This document shows, piece after piece, positions 51,853 to 60,678 of a DNA stretch of 64,000 nt. The notes under the pieces were generated by a model. That model had not been told where the DNA came from. It worked only from the letters and a program-made list of their open reading frames with translations, and did no database searches. The stretch's first letter is position 1; every line of letters begins with the position of its first letter. The stretch is from positions 806,001 to 870,000 of the forward strand of contig NZ_CP141285.1 of the NCBI RefSeq assembly GCF_035319885.1, written 5' to 3'. The stretch comes from Altererythrobacter sp. H2 (GTDB lineage Bacteria > Pseudomonadota > Alphaproteobacteria > Sphingomonadales > Sphingomonadaceae). The position numbers and the translations under genes are program-made.

Positions 51853-53601
51853 ATGCCTTTCCCTCAACTACCGCCAGCCCTTGGCGAAACGCTCGCCACC
51901 CGTGGCTATCTTGAACCCACGCCGGTCCAGGCCGCCGTCCTCGAACCCGGCGCTGCCGGCCGCGATCTGCTGGTCTCGGCGCAGACCGGTTCCGGCAAGA
52001 CGGTTGCCTTCGGCATGGCCATGGCACCTGAACTGCTCGGCACGGACGGGCTGGCCCAACCGGTCAGCCAGCCGGTCGCGCTGGTGATTGCCCCGACGCG
52101 CGAACTGGCGTTGCAGGTCAGCCGCGAACTGATGTGGCTCTATGGCACGGCGCGGGTGCGGGTGGCGACCTGTGTCGGCGGAATGGATCCGTCGAAGGAA
52201 CGCCGCGCGCTGCGCGACGGGCCGCACATCGTCGTCGGCACGCCCGGGCGGCTGCGCGATCACCACGAACGGGGCGCGCTCGACCTTGCCGGCCTGCGCA
52301 CGATCGTGCTCGATGAAGCCGACGAAATGCTCGACATGGGCTTTCGCGAGGATCTGGAGGAATTGCTCGACGCCACCCCCGAAGGGCGGCGCACCATGCT
52401 GTTTTCCGCCACTATTCCGTCGCAGATTGCCGCTCTGGCGCGGCGTTATCAGCGCGATGCCCTGCGCATCTCGACTGTGGGGGACGACCGCGGCCACGGC
52501 GATATCACCTATCAGGCGGTGACCGTCAGCCCGGCTGAAATCGAACATGCGGTGGTCAACCTGCTGCGCTTCCACGAAGCCGAAACGGCCATGCTGTTCT
52601 GCGCCACGCGCGAGAACGTGCGCCGCCTCCACGCCTTGCTGCAGGAACGCGGCTTTGGGGTCGTTGCCCTCTCGGGTGAGCATTCCCAGTCCGAACGGAA
52701 CCAGGCCTTGCAGGCCCTGCGGGACCGGCGCGCGCGGGTCTGCGTGGCGACCGACGTGGCCGCGCGCGGCATCGATCTGCCCACGCTGAGCCTGGTCATC
52801 CACGTCGAAATTCCGCGCGATGCGGAGACCCTGCAACACCGTTCCGGCCGGACCGGCCGCGCGGGCAAGAAGGGCACGGCGGTGCTGATCGTTCCTTACC
52901 AGCGCCGCAAGCGGGTCGAATCGATGCTGCGCGGCGCCCGGGTCGAAGCCCAGTGGATCGATCCCCCCAGCGCCGAGGCGATTCGCCATAACGACCGCCA
53001 GCGGCTGCTCGATGCCCTGCTCCAGCCGGTCGATTTCGATGAGGAAGACCGCGCACTGGCGGCCCGTCTGCTGGCCGAGCGCAGCCCCGAGGACATCGCT
53101 GCTGCCCTGGTGCGGGCGCATCGCGCCGCCTTGCCGCAGGCCGAGGAACTGGTGGCCAACACGCCCGCAGCCCGCGAAGCGCAGCGTCAGGAGCGGCACC
53201 GCCCGGGGTTTGAGGATATTGTCTGGTTCCGGATGGATGTCGGGCGGCGGCAGAACGCCGATGCACGCTGGATCCTGCCGCTGCTTTGCCGCCGCGGGCA
53301 CATCACCCGCAACGAGATCGGCGCGATCCGGATCGGCCCGGCTGAAACCCATTTCCAGATACCCCGCGCGATTGCCGACAAGTTCGCTGCCGCAGTCTTG
53401 CGCACCGTTGGCACCGAAGAGGGCGGTGACATCATGATCGAGGTCGCTACGGAGACGCCGCGCGAAACCGCTCGGCAGCATCGCAAGGCGGGCGGCCCGC
53501 AGGAGCGGCATCGCGGCGGACCGGGCGGGCCGGGTGGCCCGGGCGGCGGCCGCAAGGTCTGGCCGAAGAAGCCGCACCGCAAAGGCCCCAAGCCAAATTA
53601 G
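51853..53601 (+). CDS. DEAD-box ATP-dependent RNA helicase with DbpA-type RNA-binding tail
   Basis: A 582-residue helicase. Motifs: Q region (YLEPTPVQ), I AQTGSGKT (43-50), Ia PTRELALQV, II DEADEMLDMGF, III SATIP, and VI HRSGRTGRAG. After a helical linker there is a DbpA/RRM-like domain around residues 485-545 (GRRQNADARWILPLLCRRGH; NEIGAIRIGP) and a Gly/Pro/Lys-rich tail. It acts in ribosome assembly or mRNA turnover. ATG 51853 begins MPFPQLPPAL; the frame is open further upstream. Followed by a small tandem repeat. Confidence 0.9.
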   Translation: MPFPQLPPALGETLATRGYLEPTPVQAAVLEPGAAGRDLLVSAQTGSGKTVAFGMAMAPELLGTDGLAQPVSQPVALVIAPTRELALQVSRELMWLYGTARVRVATCVGGMDPSKERRALRDGPHIVVGTPGRLRDHHERGALDLAGLRTIVLDEADEMLDMGFREDLEELLDATPEGRRTMLFSATIPSQIAALARRYQRDALRISTVGDDRGHGDITYQAVTVSPAEIEHAVVNLLRFHEAETAMLFCATRENVRRLHALLQERGFGVVALSGEHSQSERNQALQALRDRRARVCVATDVAARGIDLPTLSLVIHVEIPRDAETLQHRSGRTGRAGKKGTAVLIVPYQRRKRVESMLRGARVEAQWIDPPSAEAIRHNDRQRLLDALLQPVDFDEEDRALAARLLAERSPEDIAAALVRAHRAALPQAEELVANTPAAREAQRQERHRPGFEDIVWFRMDVGRRQNADARWILPLLCRRGHITRNEIGAIRIGPAETHFQIPRAIADKFAAAVLRTVGTEEGGDIMIEVATETPRETARQHRKAGGPQERHRGGPGGPGGPGGGRKVWPKKPHRKGPKPN

Positions 53602-53629
53602 CCAAGCCAAATTAGCGAAGCCAAATTAG
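53588..53629. repeat. Three 14-bp tandem copies at the helicase stop codon
   Basis: CCAAGCCAAATTAG occurs twice, followed by a third copy with one change (CGAAGCCAAATTAG). The first copy encodes the last residues and the TAG stop of the helicase. The others lie after it. Confidence 0.85.
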
Positions 53630-53648
53630 AATGCACTGACCCTTCAGT

Positions 53649-54125
53649 TCAGATGCGGATAGTGCCGCCGACCATCGAACTGACCATTTCATCGCTGTTA
53701 AGGTTCAGCTGCGGCAGCAGCGTTTCCACGTCGCTGTCATTGGCCGCCAGCCATACGCGCGTGCTGCGGACGATCTTGCCGGGCAGGGCTTCTGCCCATT
53801 CGATGGCACTGGCGATCTCGGCATCGGTTGCTGGATCTAGGAAACCGGCCTCATCACATTCCTTGACGAACAGGGTCAGGCTGCTGCCTTCGCTGTGGCG
53901 CTCCCAGGCGAAACGGACCTTGTTGCTCAGCCTGCCTTCGCGGTGCGATGGGTTGTCGTTCGGCTGGGGATCGCTGCGGCTTTCGATCGCGGCCAATTCG
54001 CCCGTCCGCTCGCTGTCGTCGAGCACCAGTACCCATTGGATCACATGGCAGGGTACGGGGAGCAGCGGCCACCGGCGCAAATGCATTTCGCCGACCGCCC
54101 GCAGCCTGAGCTCGTGATTCTCCAT
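53649..54125 (-). CDS. Hypothetical protein resembling the N-terminal part of DUF3422
   Basis: A 158-residue cytoplasmic protein: MENHELRLRAVGEMHLRRWP, LPVPCHVIQWVLVLDDSERT and VRFAWERHSEGSSLTLFVKE. These segments resemble the start of DUF3422 proteins, which are ~430 residues with a C-terminal membrane domain; that part is absent. The end (LPQLNLNSDEMVSSMVGG) looks natural. ATG 54125 is preferred to one at 54185. It may be a distinct short family or a fragment. Confidence 0.5.
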   Translation of the reverse strand: MENHELRLRAVGEMHLRRWPLLPVPCHVIQWVLVLDDSERTGELAAIESRSDPQPNDNPSHREGRLSNKVRFAWERHSEGSSLTLFVKECDEAGFLDPATDAEIASAIEWAEALPGKIVRSTRVWLAANDSDVETLLPQLNLNSDEMVSSMVGGTIRI

Positions 54126-54333
54126 GCCGGCCCGCTTCCCCCCAGATCCTTCTCGCAAACCATAGCATAGAACGCCGCACGTCAACTGCCTCTCTGTGAA
54201 GAGTGCGCGCGCAGCATGGGAACCGAGGGCAAGCTACATGGTGCGGTGTTCCGAGAAAGGAACCAATTCAGGTCTCGCTTCTTTGATTGGGCAGGCTGCC
54301 GTTCAACGCAGCACCCCCAGATGGAGAGAACCC

Positions 54334-54795
54334 ATGCATCATGACAACAACCGCAGGCTGCTCGAAACGCTGATCGATACCGTGTACGATTCGCTCGAAG
54401 GCTATCGCCGCGCGAGCGAGACCGCGCGTTCGCCGCAGATCAAGGACGCCTTTACCCAGCAGATGGCCCGTCGCCGCGACACGCTCGACCGGCTGAACCA
54501 GGAACTGGTCCGTCAGGGTGGAGACCTGGTCACCAAGGGCACACTTACCGGCACGCTCCACCAGACCTGGCTGGCGATCACCGACCTGTTCGGTGATGAC
54601 GACAAGACCGCGGTTGAGCGGGTCGAGGAAGGCGAGGATTACCTCGCCGGGAAATTCGAGGCGGCGCTGGAGGATGACGACCTGACGCCCGAAACCCGGG
54701 CGGTGATAACCGCTGCCTATGCCGAAATCCGCGAGGGCGAGCGGCTGGCCGACCGGCTCAGCCTGATGGCTCAGGGCACCTTCGGCCGGGACTGA
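54334..54795 (+). CDS. PA2169-family four-helix-bundle protein (DUF2383)
   Basis: A 153-residue helical protein (RRLLETLIDTVYDSLEGYRR, KDAFTQQMARRRDTLDRLNQ, GTLTGTLHQTWLAITDLFGD, LVERVEEGEDYLAGKFEAAL-like). This is the ferritin-like PA2169/DUF2383 family, often induced by stress. ATG 54334 is preceded by GGAGAG and used in place of an upstream in-frame ATG at 54196. Stands alone, converging with hisZ. Biochemical function unknown. Confidence 0.8.
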   Translation: MHHDNNRRLLETLIDTVYDSLEGYRRASETARSPQIKDAFTQQMARRRDTLDRLNQELVRQGGDLVTKGTLTGTLHQTWLAITDLFGDDDKTAVERVEEGEDYLAGKFEAALEDDDLTPETRAVITAAYAEIREGERLADRLSLMAQGTFGRD

Positions 54796-54805
54796 TCGGC
54801 GTGTG

Positions 54806-55924
54806 CTATTCGTGGTCCAGTGGCTGCACCTGCGTTCCGATGAGAACGTGGGTGCAGCCCAGCCCGGCTGGGTCTTCGCCTTTGGCCAACCCGGCAACCG
54901 TCCGCCAGCCTTCGCTGCGCAGCTGCTCCGCGGCGTCAAATTCATGGCCGAGCGGAAGGTAGATGGTGGGGCGGCGTTGGGGCGATTCGAGCGCTTCGAT
55001 CAGTGAATCGAGATAGAGTGAGAAGCCGGTAGCCGGTTCCTCGCTGCTCCGTATGACATAGGTGCCGCCGCGACCCAGCGCGCCGCGAACGCCTTCGGCG
55101 TACAGGGTAAAACCAAACCAGCTCTGGTATTCGAACCCGTGCCGTTCGGTCGGATCAAGCGTGACGCGGGCATCAACTCCGGCGCGGGCGGCAATCTGTC
55201 TGAGACCCGCGATCCGGCTGGCCAGAGCGCCGCCTGCGTCAATCGCGGCTATCCGCTCGATCGCGTCGTCGAACGGGCCCGCCGCATAGAGCAATGGCAG
55301 GTAAGCGGCCCCGCCGACTTCGCGCAGGGCGCCTGCATCCTTCATGTCGAGTTCCCGCCGCACAGCGTCGACCTGCTGCGATGCCAGCGGAAGGGCCTGT
55401 TCGGCGAGGGTGTCGACCAGATCGGGCAGGGTGAAGTCGACCGAAATGCCGCTGGCACCGGCGGCGGCCAGAGCCTTGATTGCCAGTGCGACTACTTCGC
55501 CGGCCGCTTCCGGGCTGTCGCTACCGATCAACTCCGCGCCAAGCTGGAGTTTCTGCCGCGCCGGATCGAGCTGGTCAGCGCGAATCGTCGCCACCTCACC
55601 GGCATAGCACAGGCGCAGAGGCCGGGCGGCCCCGGCCAGCGAGGTCGCTGCGATCCGCCCCACCTGTACGGTCATGTCGCTCCGCAGTGCCAGCGTACGC
55701 AGGCTTGCCGGATCAACGAACCGGAACATGCGGCGGGGGGATACCCCGTCCATCCGGGTCGCCATCGAGCGTTCGAATTCCACCAGCGGCGGGCGGACCC
55801 GGTCATAGCCGTTGCTGTCCAGCACATCGAGCGCAGCCCGCATGGCGGCGGTCACCAGGGCGGCTTCGGCGGGCAGCCGGTCAGCCAGGCCTTCGGGCAG
55901 GAGATCGTCGGGATCGGTCATCAC
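54806..55924 (-). CDS. hisZ: ATP phosphoribosyltransferase regulatory subunit
   Basis: A 372-residue class II aminoacyl-tRNA synthetase-like protein: DRVRPPLVEFERSM, MFRFVDPASLRTLALRSDMT, RLCYAGEVATIRADQ and a Gly-rich GRGGTYVIR segment. HisZ lacks synthetase activity and forms the hetero-octameric first enzyme of histidine synthesis with short HisG. No hisG lies next to it here. It is 25 bp downstream of serA and likely co-transcribed with it. Confidence 0.88.
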   Translation of the reverse strand: MMTDPDDLLPEGLADRLPAEAALVTAAMRAALDVLDSNGYDRVRPPLVEFERSMATRMDGVSPRRMFRFVDPASLRTLALRSDMTVQVGRIAATSLAGAARPLRLCYAGEVATIRADQLDPARQKLQLGAELIGSDSPEAAGEVVALAIKALAAAGASGISVDFTLPDLVDTLAEQALPLASQQVDAVRRELDMKDAGALREVGGAAYLPLLYAAGPFDDAIERIAAIDAGGALASRIAGLRQIAARAGVDARVTLDPTERHGFEYQSWFGFTLYAEGVRGALGRGGTYVIRSSEEPATGFSLYLDSLIEALESPQRRPTIYLPLGHEFDAAEQLRSEGWRTVAGLAKGEDPAGLGCTHVLIGTQVQPLDHE

Positions 55925-55949
55925 GCGCGGCCCCCTGCCCGATTGCTGA

Positions 55950-57536
55950 TCAGAACTCCAGCGCCTTGACTACCTTCACGCCTTCGACGGCGCAGGCGGC
56001 CTTGACCAGTTCGTCCGGGATGGCTTGGTCCACGCTTAGCAGCAGCACCGCCTCGCCCCCGGCTTCGCGGCGGCCGAGATTGAAGGTGCCGATGTTGATG
56101 CCGTGCTCGCCCAGCAAGCTGCCGATCCGGCCGATGAAGCCCGGCGCATCCTGGTTGACGATGTAGAGCATGTGCCCCGCCAGTTCCGCCTCGATCCCGA
56201 TGCCGAAGATCTCCACCAGACGCGGGTTTTCCGCCCCGAACAGCGTGCCGGCCACCGAGCGGTCGCCTTGGCTGGTCGCCACTGTGACGCGCAGCAGGGT
56301 GTTGTAAGCGCCGTCGCGTTCGTGCCGGATCGAGCGGACATCCAGCCCGCGCTCGCGCGCCAGGTACGGCGCGTTGACCATGTTCACGGTGTCGGAATAC
56401 TGCTTCATCAGCCCGGCCAGCACCGCAGCCTCCAGCGGCTTGCCGGAAAGTGCGGCGGCTGCGCCTTCGCGTTCAATGCTGATCTGGGTCAGATTGCCGT
56501 GTGCCAGTTGCCCCACTAGCGAGCCGAGCCTTTCAGCCAGCGCCATATAGGGTTTCAGCTTGGGTGCTTCCTCGGCTGAAAGTGACGGCACGTTGAGCGC
56601 GTTGGTGACCCCCCCGGTGACGAGGTAGTCGGCCATCTGCTCGGCCACCTGAAGCGCCACATTGACCTGCGCTTCCGTGGTCGAGGCGCCAAGATGGGGC
56701 GTGCAGATGAAGTTCTTCGTGCCGAACAGCGGATGGTCGGGCGCGGGCGGCTCCTGTGCGAACACGTCGAGCGCTGCGCCCGCCACATGGCCGCTGTCGA
56801 GCATGTCCTTGAGCGCCGCCTCGTCGATCAGGCCACCGCGCGCGCAGTTGACGATCCGCACCCCCTTCTTGGTCTTGGCGAGGTTTTCCGCCGACAGGAT
56901 ATTGCGGGTCTGGTCGGTCAGCGGGGTGTGCAGGGTGATGAAATCTGCCTTGGCCAGCAGCGTATCGAGATCGGCCTTCTCCACACCCATTTCGACCGCG
57001 CGCTCCTCGGTCAGGAAGGGGTCATACGCAACCACCTTCATCTTCAGCCCGAGGGCCCGGCTCGCCACGATCGAGCCGATATTGCCCGCCCCGATCAGGC
57101 CCAGCGTCTTGCCGGTCAGTTCCACGCCCATGAAGTCGTTCTTGGGCCAGGTGCCAGCCTGCGTTCCCGCATCGGCAGCCGGGATCTGGCGCGCGACGGC
57201 GAAGATCAGCGCAATGGCGTGTTCGGCAGTGGTAATCGAGTTGCCGAACGGGGTGTTCATCACCACCACGCCCTTGCTGCTGGCATAGGGAATATCGACG
57301 TTATCGACCCCGATACCCGCGCGTCCGATCACCTTGAGGTTGGTCGCCGCGTCCAGGATCTCGCGCGTCGCCTTGGTGGCGCTGCGGATGGCAAGGCCGT
57401 CGTATTGGCCGATCACGGCCTTCAGCTCATCCGGCGTCATGCCCGGCTTCACATCGACATCGCAGCCGCGCTCTTCGAAAATGCGCGCGGCATTGGGGTC
57501 CATCTTGTCGGAAATGAGGACTTTTGGCTTGGTCAT
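55950..57536 (-). CDS. serA: D-3-phosphoglycerate dehydrogenase
   Basis: A 528-residue long-form SerA. Catalytic Arg in NCARGGLIDE and His in CTPHLGASTTEAQ; NAD site GLIGAGNIGSIVASRA near residue 148. The ASB domain follows, and a C-terminal ACT domain (IGRIGSLLGEHGINIGTFNL), which normally binds serine for feedback inhibition. It commits 3-phosphoglycerate to serine synthesis. It is 137 bp downstream of serC, with two palindromic repeats between them. Confidence 0.95.
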   Translation of the reverse strand: MTKPKVLISDKMDPNAARIFEERGCDVDVKPGMTPDELKAVIGQYDGLAIRSATKATREILDAATNLKVIGRAGIGVDNVDIPYASSKGVVVMNTPFGNSITTAEHAIALIFAVARQIPAADAGTQAGTWPKNDFMGVELTGKTLGLIGAGNIGSIVASRALGLKMKVVAYDPFLTEERAVEMGVEKADLDTLLAKADFITLHTPLTDQTRNILSAENLAKTKKGVRIVNCARGGLIDEAALKDMLDSGHVAGAALDVFAQEPPAPDHPLFGTKNFICTPHLGASTTEAQVNVALQVAEQMADYLVTGGVTNALNVPSLSAEEAPKLKPYMALAERLGSLVGQLAHGNLTQISIEREGAAAALSGKPLEAAVLAGLMKQYSDTVNMVNAPYLARERGLDVRSIRHERDGAYNTLLRVTVATSQGDRSVAGTLFGAENPRLVEIFGIGIEAELAGHMLYIVNQDAPGFIGRIGSLLGEHGINIGTFNLGRREAGGEAVLLLSVDQAIPDELVKAACAVEGVKVVKALEF

Positions 57537-57545
57537 TTGAAGTCT

Positions 57546-57569
57546 CCCTCTCCCCTTCAGGGGAGAGGG
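57546..57569. repeat. REP-like palindrome, copy 1
   Basis: A 24-bp near-perfect palindrome of CCCTCTCCCC and its complement around TTCA, between serC and serA. Confidence 0.8.
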
Positions 57570-57640
57570 CCGGGGAGAGGGGAACGCCTTCCCGGCCCTT
57601 GATTAGTTAAAACTATGAGGAGGGGCACCCCCTCTCCCGA

Positions 57641-57663
57641 CCCTCTCCCCTGAAGGGGAGAGG
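57641..57663. repeat. REP-like palindrome, copy 2
   Basis: The same palindrome family with centre TGAA, 95 bp from copy 1 and directly after serC. The pair is oriented oppositely and could fold together into a larger stem between the two genes. Confidence 0.8.
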
Positions 57664-57673
57664 CTATTGGACG

Positions 57674-58801
57674 TCAGACAGAAACCCGCGCGTAGGCCCA
57701 GTCGAGCCAGGGGCCGAGCGCCTCGATATCGGCGGTCTCGACCGTTGCGCCGCACCAGATCCGCAGGCCCGGCGGGGCATCGCGGTATCCGGCGATGTCA
57801 TAAGCTGCGTCGTTCTCTTCGAGCAGCTTGGCAAAGGCCTTGATCATCGCTTCGTCTGCGCCTTCGACCGTCAGGCAGACGCTGGTGTTGGAGCGGCTGG
57901 CGGGATCAGCCGCAAGATGGCCGAGCCAGTCGCGTTCCTGCACGATTGTGTCGAGCGCAGCAGCATTGGCATCGGCGCGGGCTTTCATTGCAGACAGGCC
58001 GCCCAGACCCTTCGCCCATTCGAGCGCGAAGATGGCATCTTCCACCGCGAGCATGGACGGGGTGTTGATTGTCTCGCCCTTGAACACGCCTTCGGCGAGC
58101 TTGCCCTTGCTGACGAGGCGGAACACCTTGGGCAGCGGCCACGCAGGGGTATGGGTTTCCAGCCGCTCGACCGCGCGCGGGCCGAGGATCAGCACGCCGT
58201 GCGCGCCTTCGCCGCCAAGCACTTTCTGCCAGCTGAAGGTGAGCACGTCGACCTTGTCCCACGCGATGTCCTGCGCGAACACCGCGCTCGTCGCATCGGC
58301 GATGGCCAGGCCTTCACGGTCTGCCGCGATCCAGTCGCCGTTCGGCACGCGCACACCGCTGGTCGTGCCGTTCCAGGTGAAGATGACGTCGCTGTTCCAG
58401 TCGACCTGACCGAGGTCGGGCAACTGGCCATAGTCGGCGCGGATCACGGTCGGATCGATCTTCAGCTGCTTGACTGCGTCCGTCACCCAGCCTTCGCCGA
58501 AGCTTTCCCAGGCCAGTGTGGTGACGGGACGTGCGCCGAGCATGGTCCACATCGCCATTTCGACCGCGCCGGTATCCGAACCGGGCACGATGCCGATGCG
58601 GTGCGAGGCGGGAACCTCCAGCACTTCGCGGATCAGGTCGATGCAGTACTGCAGACGCGCCTTGCCGATCTTCGAGCGGTGAGACCGCCCGAGTGATTGC
58701 GTGGCCAGCTTGTCAGGGGACCAGCCCGGCGGCTTTGCGCAGGGACCGGAAGAAAAGAACGGGCGCGCAGGTTTGCGCGCCGGCATCAGGTGTTCAGTCA
58801 T
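57674..58801 (-). CDS. serC: Phosphoserine aminotransferase
   Basis: A 375-residue PLP enzyme of the alphaproteobacterial SerC type: FFSSGPCAKPPGWS start, LGRSHRSKIGKARL, GSDTGAVEMAMW, and the PLP-binding Lys in FSWQKVLGGEGAHG. It converts phosphohydroxypyruvate to phosphoserine. ATG 58801 is preceded by AAGGAGAG. Followed by serA for the preceding pathway step. A structured leader lies upstream. Confidence 0.94.
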   Translation of the reverse strand: MTEHLMPARKPARPFFSSGPCAKPPGWSPDKLATQSLGRSHRSKIGKARLQYCIDLIREVLEVPASHRIGIVPGSDTGAVEMAMWTMLGARPVTTLAWESFGEGWVTDAVKQLKIDPTVIRADYGQLPDLGQVDWNSDVIFTWNGTTSGVRVPNGDWIAADREGLAIADATSAVFAQDIAWDKVDVLTFSWQKVLGGEGAHGVLILGPRAVERLETHTPAWPLPKVFRLVSKGKLAEGVFKGETINTPSMLAVEDAIFALEWAKGLGGLSAMKARADANAAALDTIVQERDWLGHLAADPASRSNTSVCLTVEGADEAMIKAFAKLLEENDAAYDIAGYRDAPPGLRIWCGATVETADIEALGPWLDWAYARVSV

Positions 58802-58880
58802 GTAGTCTCTCCTTACAGAGAGCTCGCGCGGCGTTGGGACCGCGTGGCCCGTCGGCCGCTCTAGTGTCGGGTTCCCTCCA
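58802..58880 (-). promoter_or_regulatory. Structured serC leader, candidate serC-type RNA motif
   Basis: In the transcript, a GC-rich stem region (GGGCCACGCGG / CCGCGCG) is followed by CTCTC-TGTAAG-GAGAG, a hairpin that contains the ribosome-binding AAGGAGAG just before ATG 58801. Alphaproteobacterial serC genes are known to carry a short regulatory RNA motif overlapping the ribosome site. The match here is by position and shape only. Confidence 0.45.
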
Positions 58881-58966
58881 GTCAAGTTGTAATGCGGTTG
58901 CAGGGGAAACGATCCCGCTTCGCTCCCTCTCGCCAAGCGCCGTTTTGCCGCCTAAAGGGCCACGCG

Positions 58967-60118
58967 ATGCAGACGTCCGATCTCCGCATTGCCCTCTTCA
59001 GCGGCAACTACAACATGACGCTGGATGGCGCCAACAAGGCGCTCAATCGCCTGGTTGAATACCTGCTGCGACAGGGCGCAGCGGTGCGGGTCTATTCGCC
59101 CACTGTACCCGAACCTGCCTTCGCGCCGAAGGGCGATCTGGTCAGTTTGCCGTCTTTCGCCATTCCTGGCCGCAGTGAATACCGCATGCCGGTGGGGATC
59201 AGCGCAGCGACTCGCGCCGATCTGGAGGCTTACGCTCCCAACCTGTTGCATATCGCCTCACCCGACTTCAGCGCGCGGGCGGCGGTGCGCTGGGCAAAGG
59301 CGCGCGGCCTGCCGGTGCTGGCATCGGTGCATACGCGGTTCGAAACGTATCCTCGCTATTACCACATGGGCTTTCTGGAGGCACCGCTGGAAGCCTGGAT
59401 CCGGGAACTTTACCGCCGCTGCGACGCGCTGGTCGCGCCATCGCAGAGCATGGTCGACACCCTGCGCGAACAGCGGATGCATCATGACATCTCGATCTGG
59501 TCACGCGGCGTGGACCGCGAGGTGTTCGCGTCGGACAAGCGCGACCTCGTCTGGCGCCGATCGCTCGGGCTCGCAGACGAGGACGTGGCGATTGTTTTCC
59601 TTGGCCGGCTGGTGATGGAAAAGGGGCTCGACGTATTCGCCGAAACCATGGCGGCGCTGCGCCAGCGGGGCGTGCCGCACAAGGTGCTGGTGATCGGCGA
59701 CGGGCCGGCCCGCAAGTGGTTCGAGGCAAATCTTCCCGGGGGGATCTTCGCCGGTTTCCAGACAGGCGCTGATCTGGGCCGTGCGCTGGCCAGCGGAGAC
59801 GTGTTCTTCAACCCCTCGATCACCGAGACGTTCGGCAATGTGACGCTTGAAGCGATGGCCTGCGGCCTGCCGGTGGTCGCCGCCGGTGCAACCGGGGCGT
59901 CCAGCCTGGTCGAGGATGGCGTGACCGGGCGGCTGGTGCCGCCTGATGGCGCAGAGGCCTATGCCGCTGCGCTTGCCCCCTATTGCACCGATTCCGCGCT
60001 TCGGAACGGCCATGGCGCAGCGGGCGAAGCGCGCAGCAAGCAATACGACTGGGACGCGATCAACCAAGCTGTGGCCGATACCTACCTGCGTCTGGTCTCC
60101 CCGCGCTGCGGGCGATAG
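58967..60118 (+). CDS. GT4-family glycosyltransferase
   Basis: A 383-residue GT-B glycosyltransferase. N-terminal acceptor domain (IALFSGNYNMTLDGANKALN; LASVHTRFETYPRYY) and a C-terminal nucleotide-sugar domain with VFLGRLVMEKGLD, VIGDGP, and the EX7E motif in SITETFGNVTLEAMACGLP. The pattern is close to MgtA/GtfB-type mannosyl- or lipid glycosyltransferases. ATG 58967 starts MQTSDLRIALFSG. Divergent from serC. Probable role in glycolipid synthesis; substrate not known. Confidence 0.87.
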   Translation: MQTSDLRIALFSGNYNMTLDGANKALNRLVEYLLRQGAAVRVYSPTVPEPAFAPKGDLVSLPSFAIPGRSEYRMPVGISAATRADLEAYAPNLLHIASPDFSARAAVRWAKARGLPVLASVHTRFETYPRYYHMGFLEAPLEAWIRELYRRCDALVAPSQSMVDTLREQRMHHDISIWSRGVDREVFASDKRDLVWRRSLGLADEDVAIVFLGRLVMEKGLDVFAETMAALRQRGVPHKVLVIGDGPARKWFEANLPGGIFAGFQTGADLGRALASGDVFFNPSITETFGNVTLEAMACGLPVVAAGATGASSLVEDGVTGRLVPPDGAEAYAAALAPYCTDSALRNGHGAAGEARSKQYDWDAINQAVADTYLRLVSPRCGR

Positions 60119-60119
60119 G

Positions 60120-60545
60120 TCAGGCGAGCACGCCTTCGCGCCGCATCCTCACCGCGTACCACAGCGTGAACAGGGTCGTGACCCAGATCGTCGCGTCGAG
60201 CGCCGGGTTCGCCAGTTCTGCAGGCACCGTTGCCACGGCATAGTTGAACCAGGTCGTGCCGATCAGACCGATCACCGAAATGGCCGCTGAAACCACGGCC
60301 CAGCGGCTGCGCAAAAGCAGCAGCAGCGAAGTGGCAAATGCGCCCCAGATGCCCAGTGCCCATACGGCATTGGCCCACATGGGGAAGCTGTCGAACCAGG
60401 CGATCTGGTCCGGCGTAAGGCCGAGCGTATCCAGTTTGGCGAGCCGGGTCATCATGTAGCTCATCACTCCCACGCTGTTCCACAGCAGGGTGACGATGCC
60501 CACGGCCCAGAGATGCCAGGGCGCGGGGTGGCGTGAACGGTTCAT
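60120..60545 (-). CDS. Hypothetical four-helix membrane protein
   Basis: A 141-residue integral membrane protein with hydrophobic segments near 10-28, 53-76, 80-100 and 112-132. HPAPWHLWAVGIVTLLWNSV and FPMWANAVWALGIWGA are typical of small sphingomonad membrane proteins without assigned function. It converges with the glycosyltransferase gene, ending 1 bp from it. Confidence 0.75.
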   Translation of the reverse strand: MNRSRHPAPWHLWAVGIVTLLWNSVGVMSYMMTRLAKLDTLGLTPDQIAWFDSFPMWANAVWALGIWGAFATSLLLLLRSRWAVVSAAISVIGLIGTTWFNYAVATVPAELANPALDATIWVTTLFTLWYAVRMRREGVLA

Positions 60546-60678
60546 GGCTTTGTCCTCTCTCCCGAGGCACGCTTTGTATCACTTCCGGCGCCGCGGCCCA
60601 ACGCGATTGGCGATTGCCGGTTGTCTTTGTCTTCAAACCTTCGCTGCAATTTGCCCGCCGCCTGCCTATACAGTGACG

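Noticed and set aside
51868-53610. A 580-codon minus-strand open frame opposite the DEAD-box helicase
   Set aside because: Antisense shadow; the helicase motifs are complete on the plus strand.
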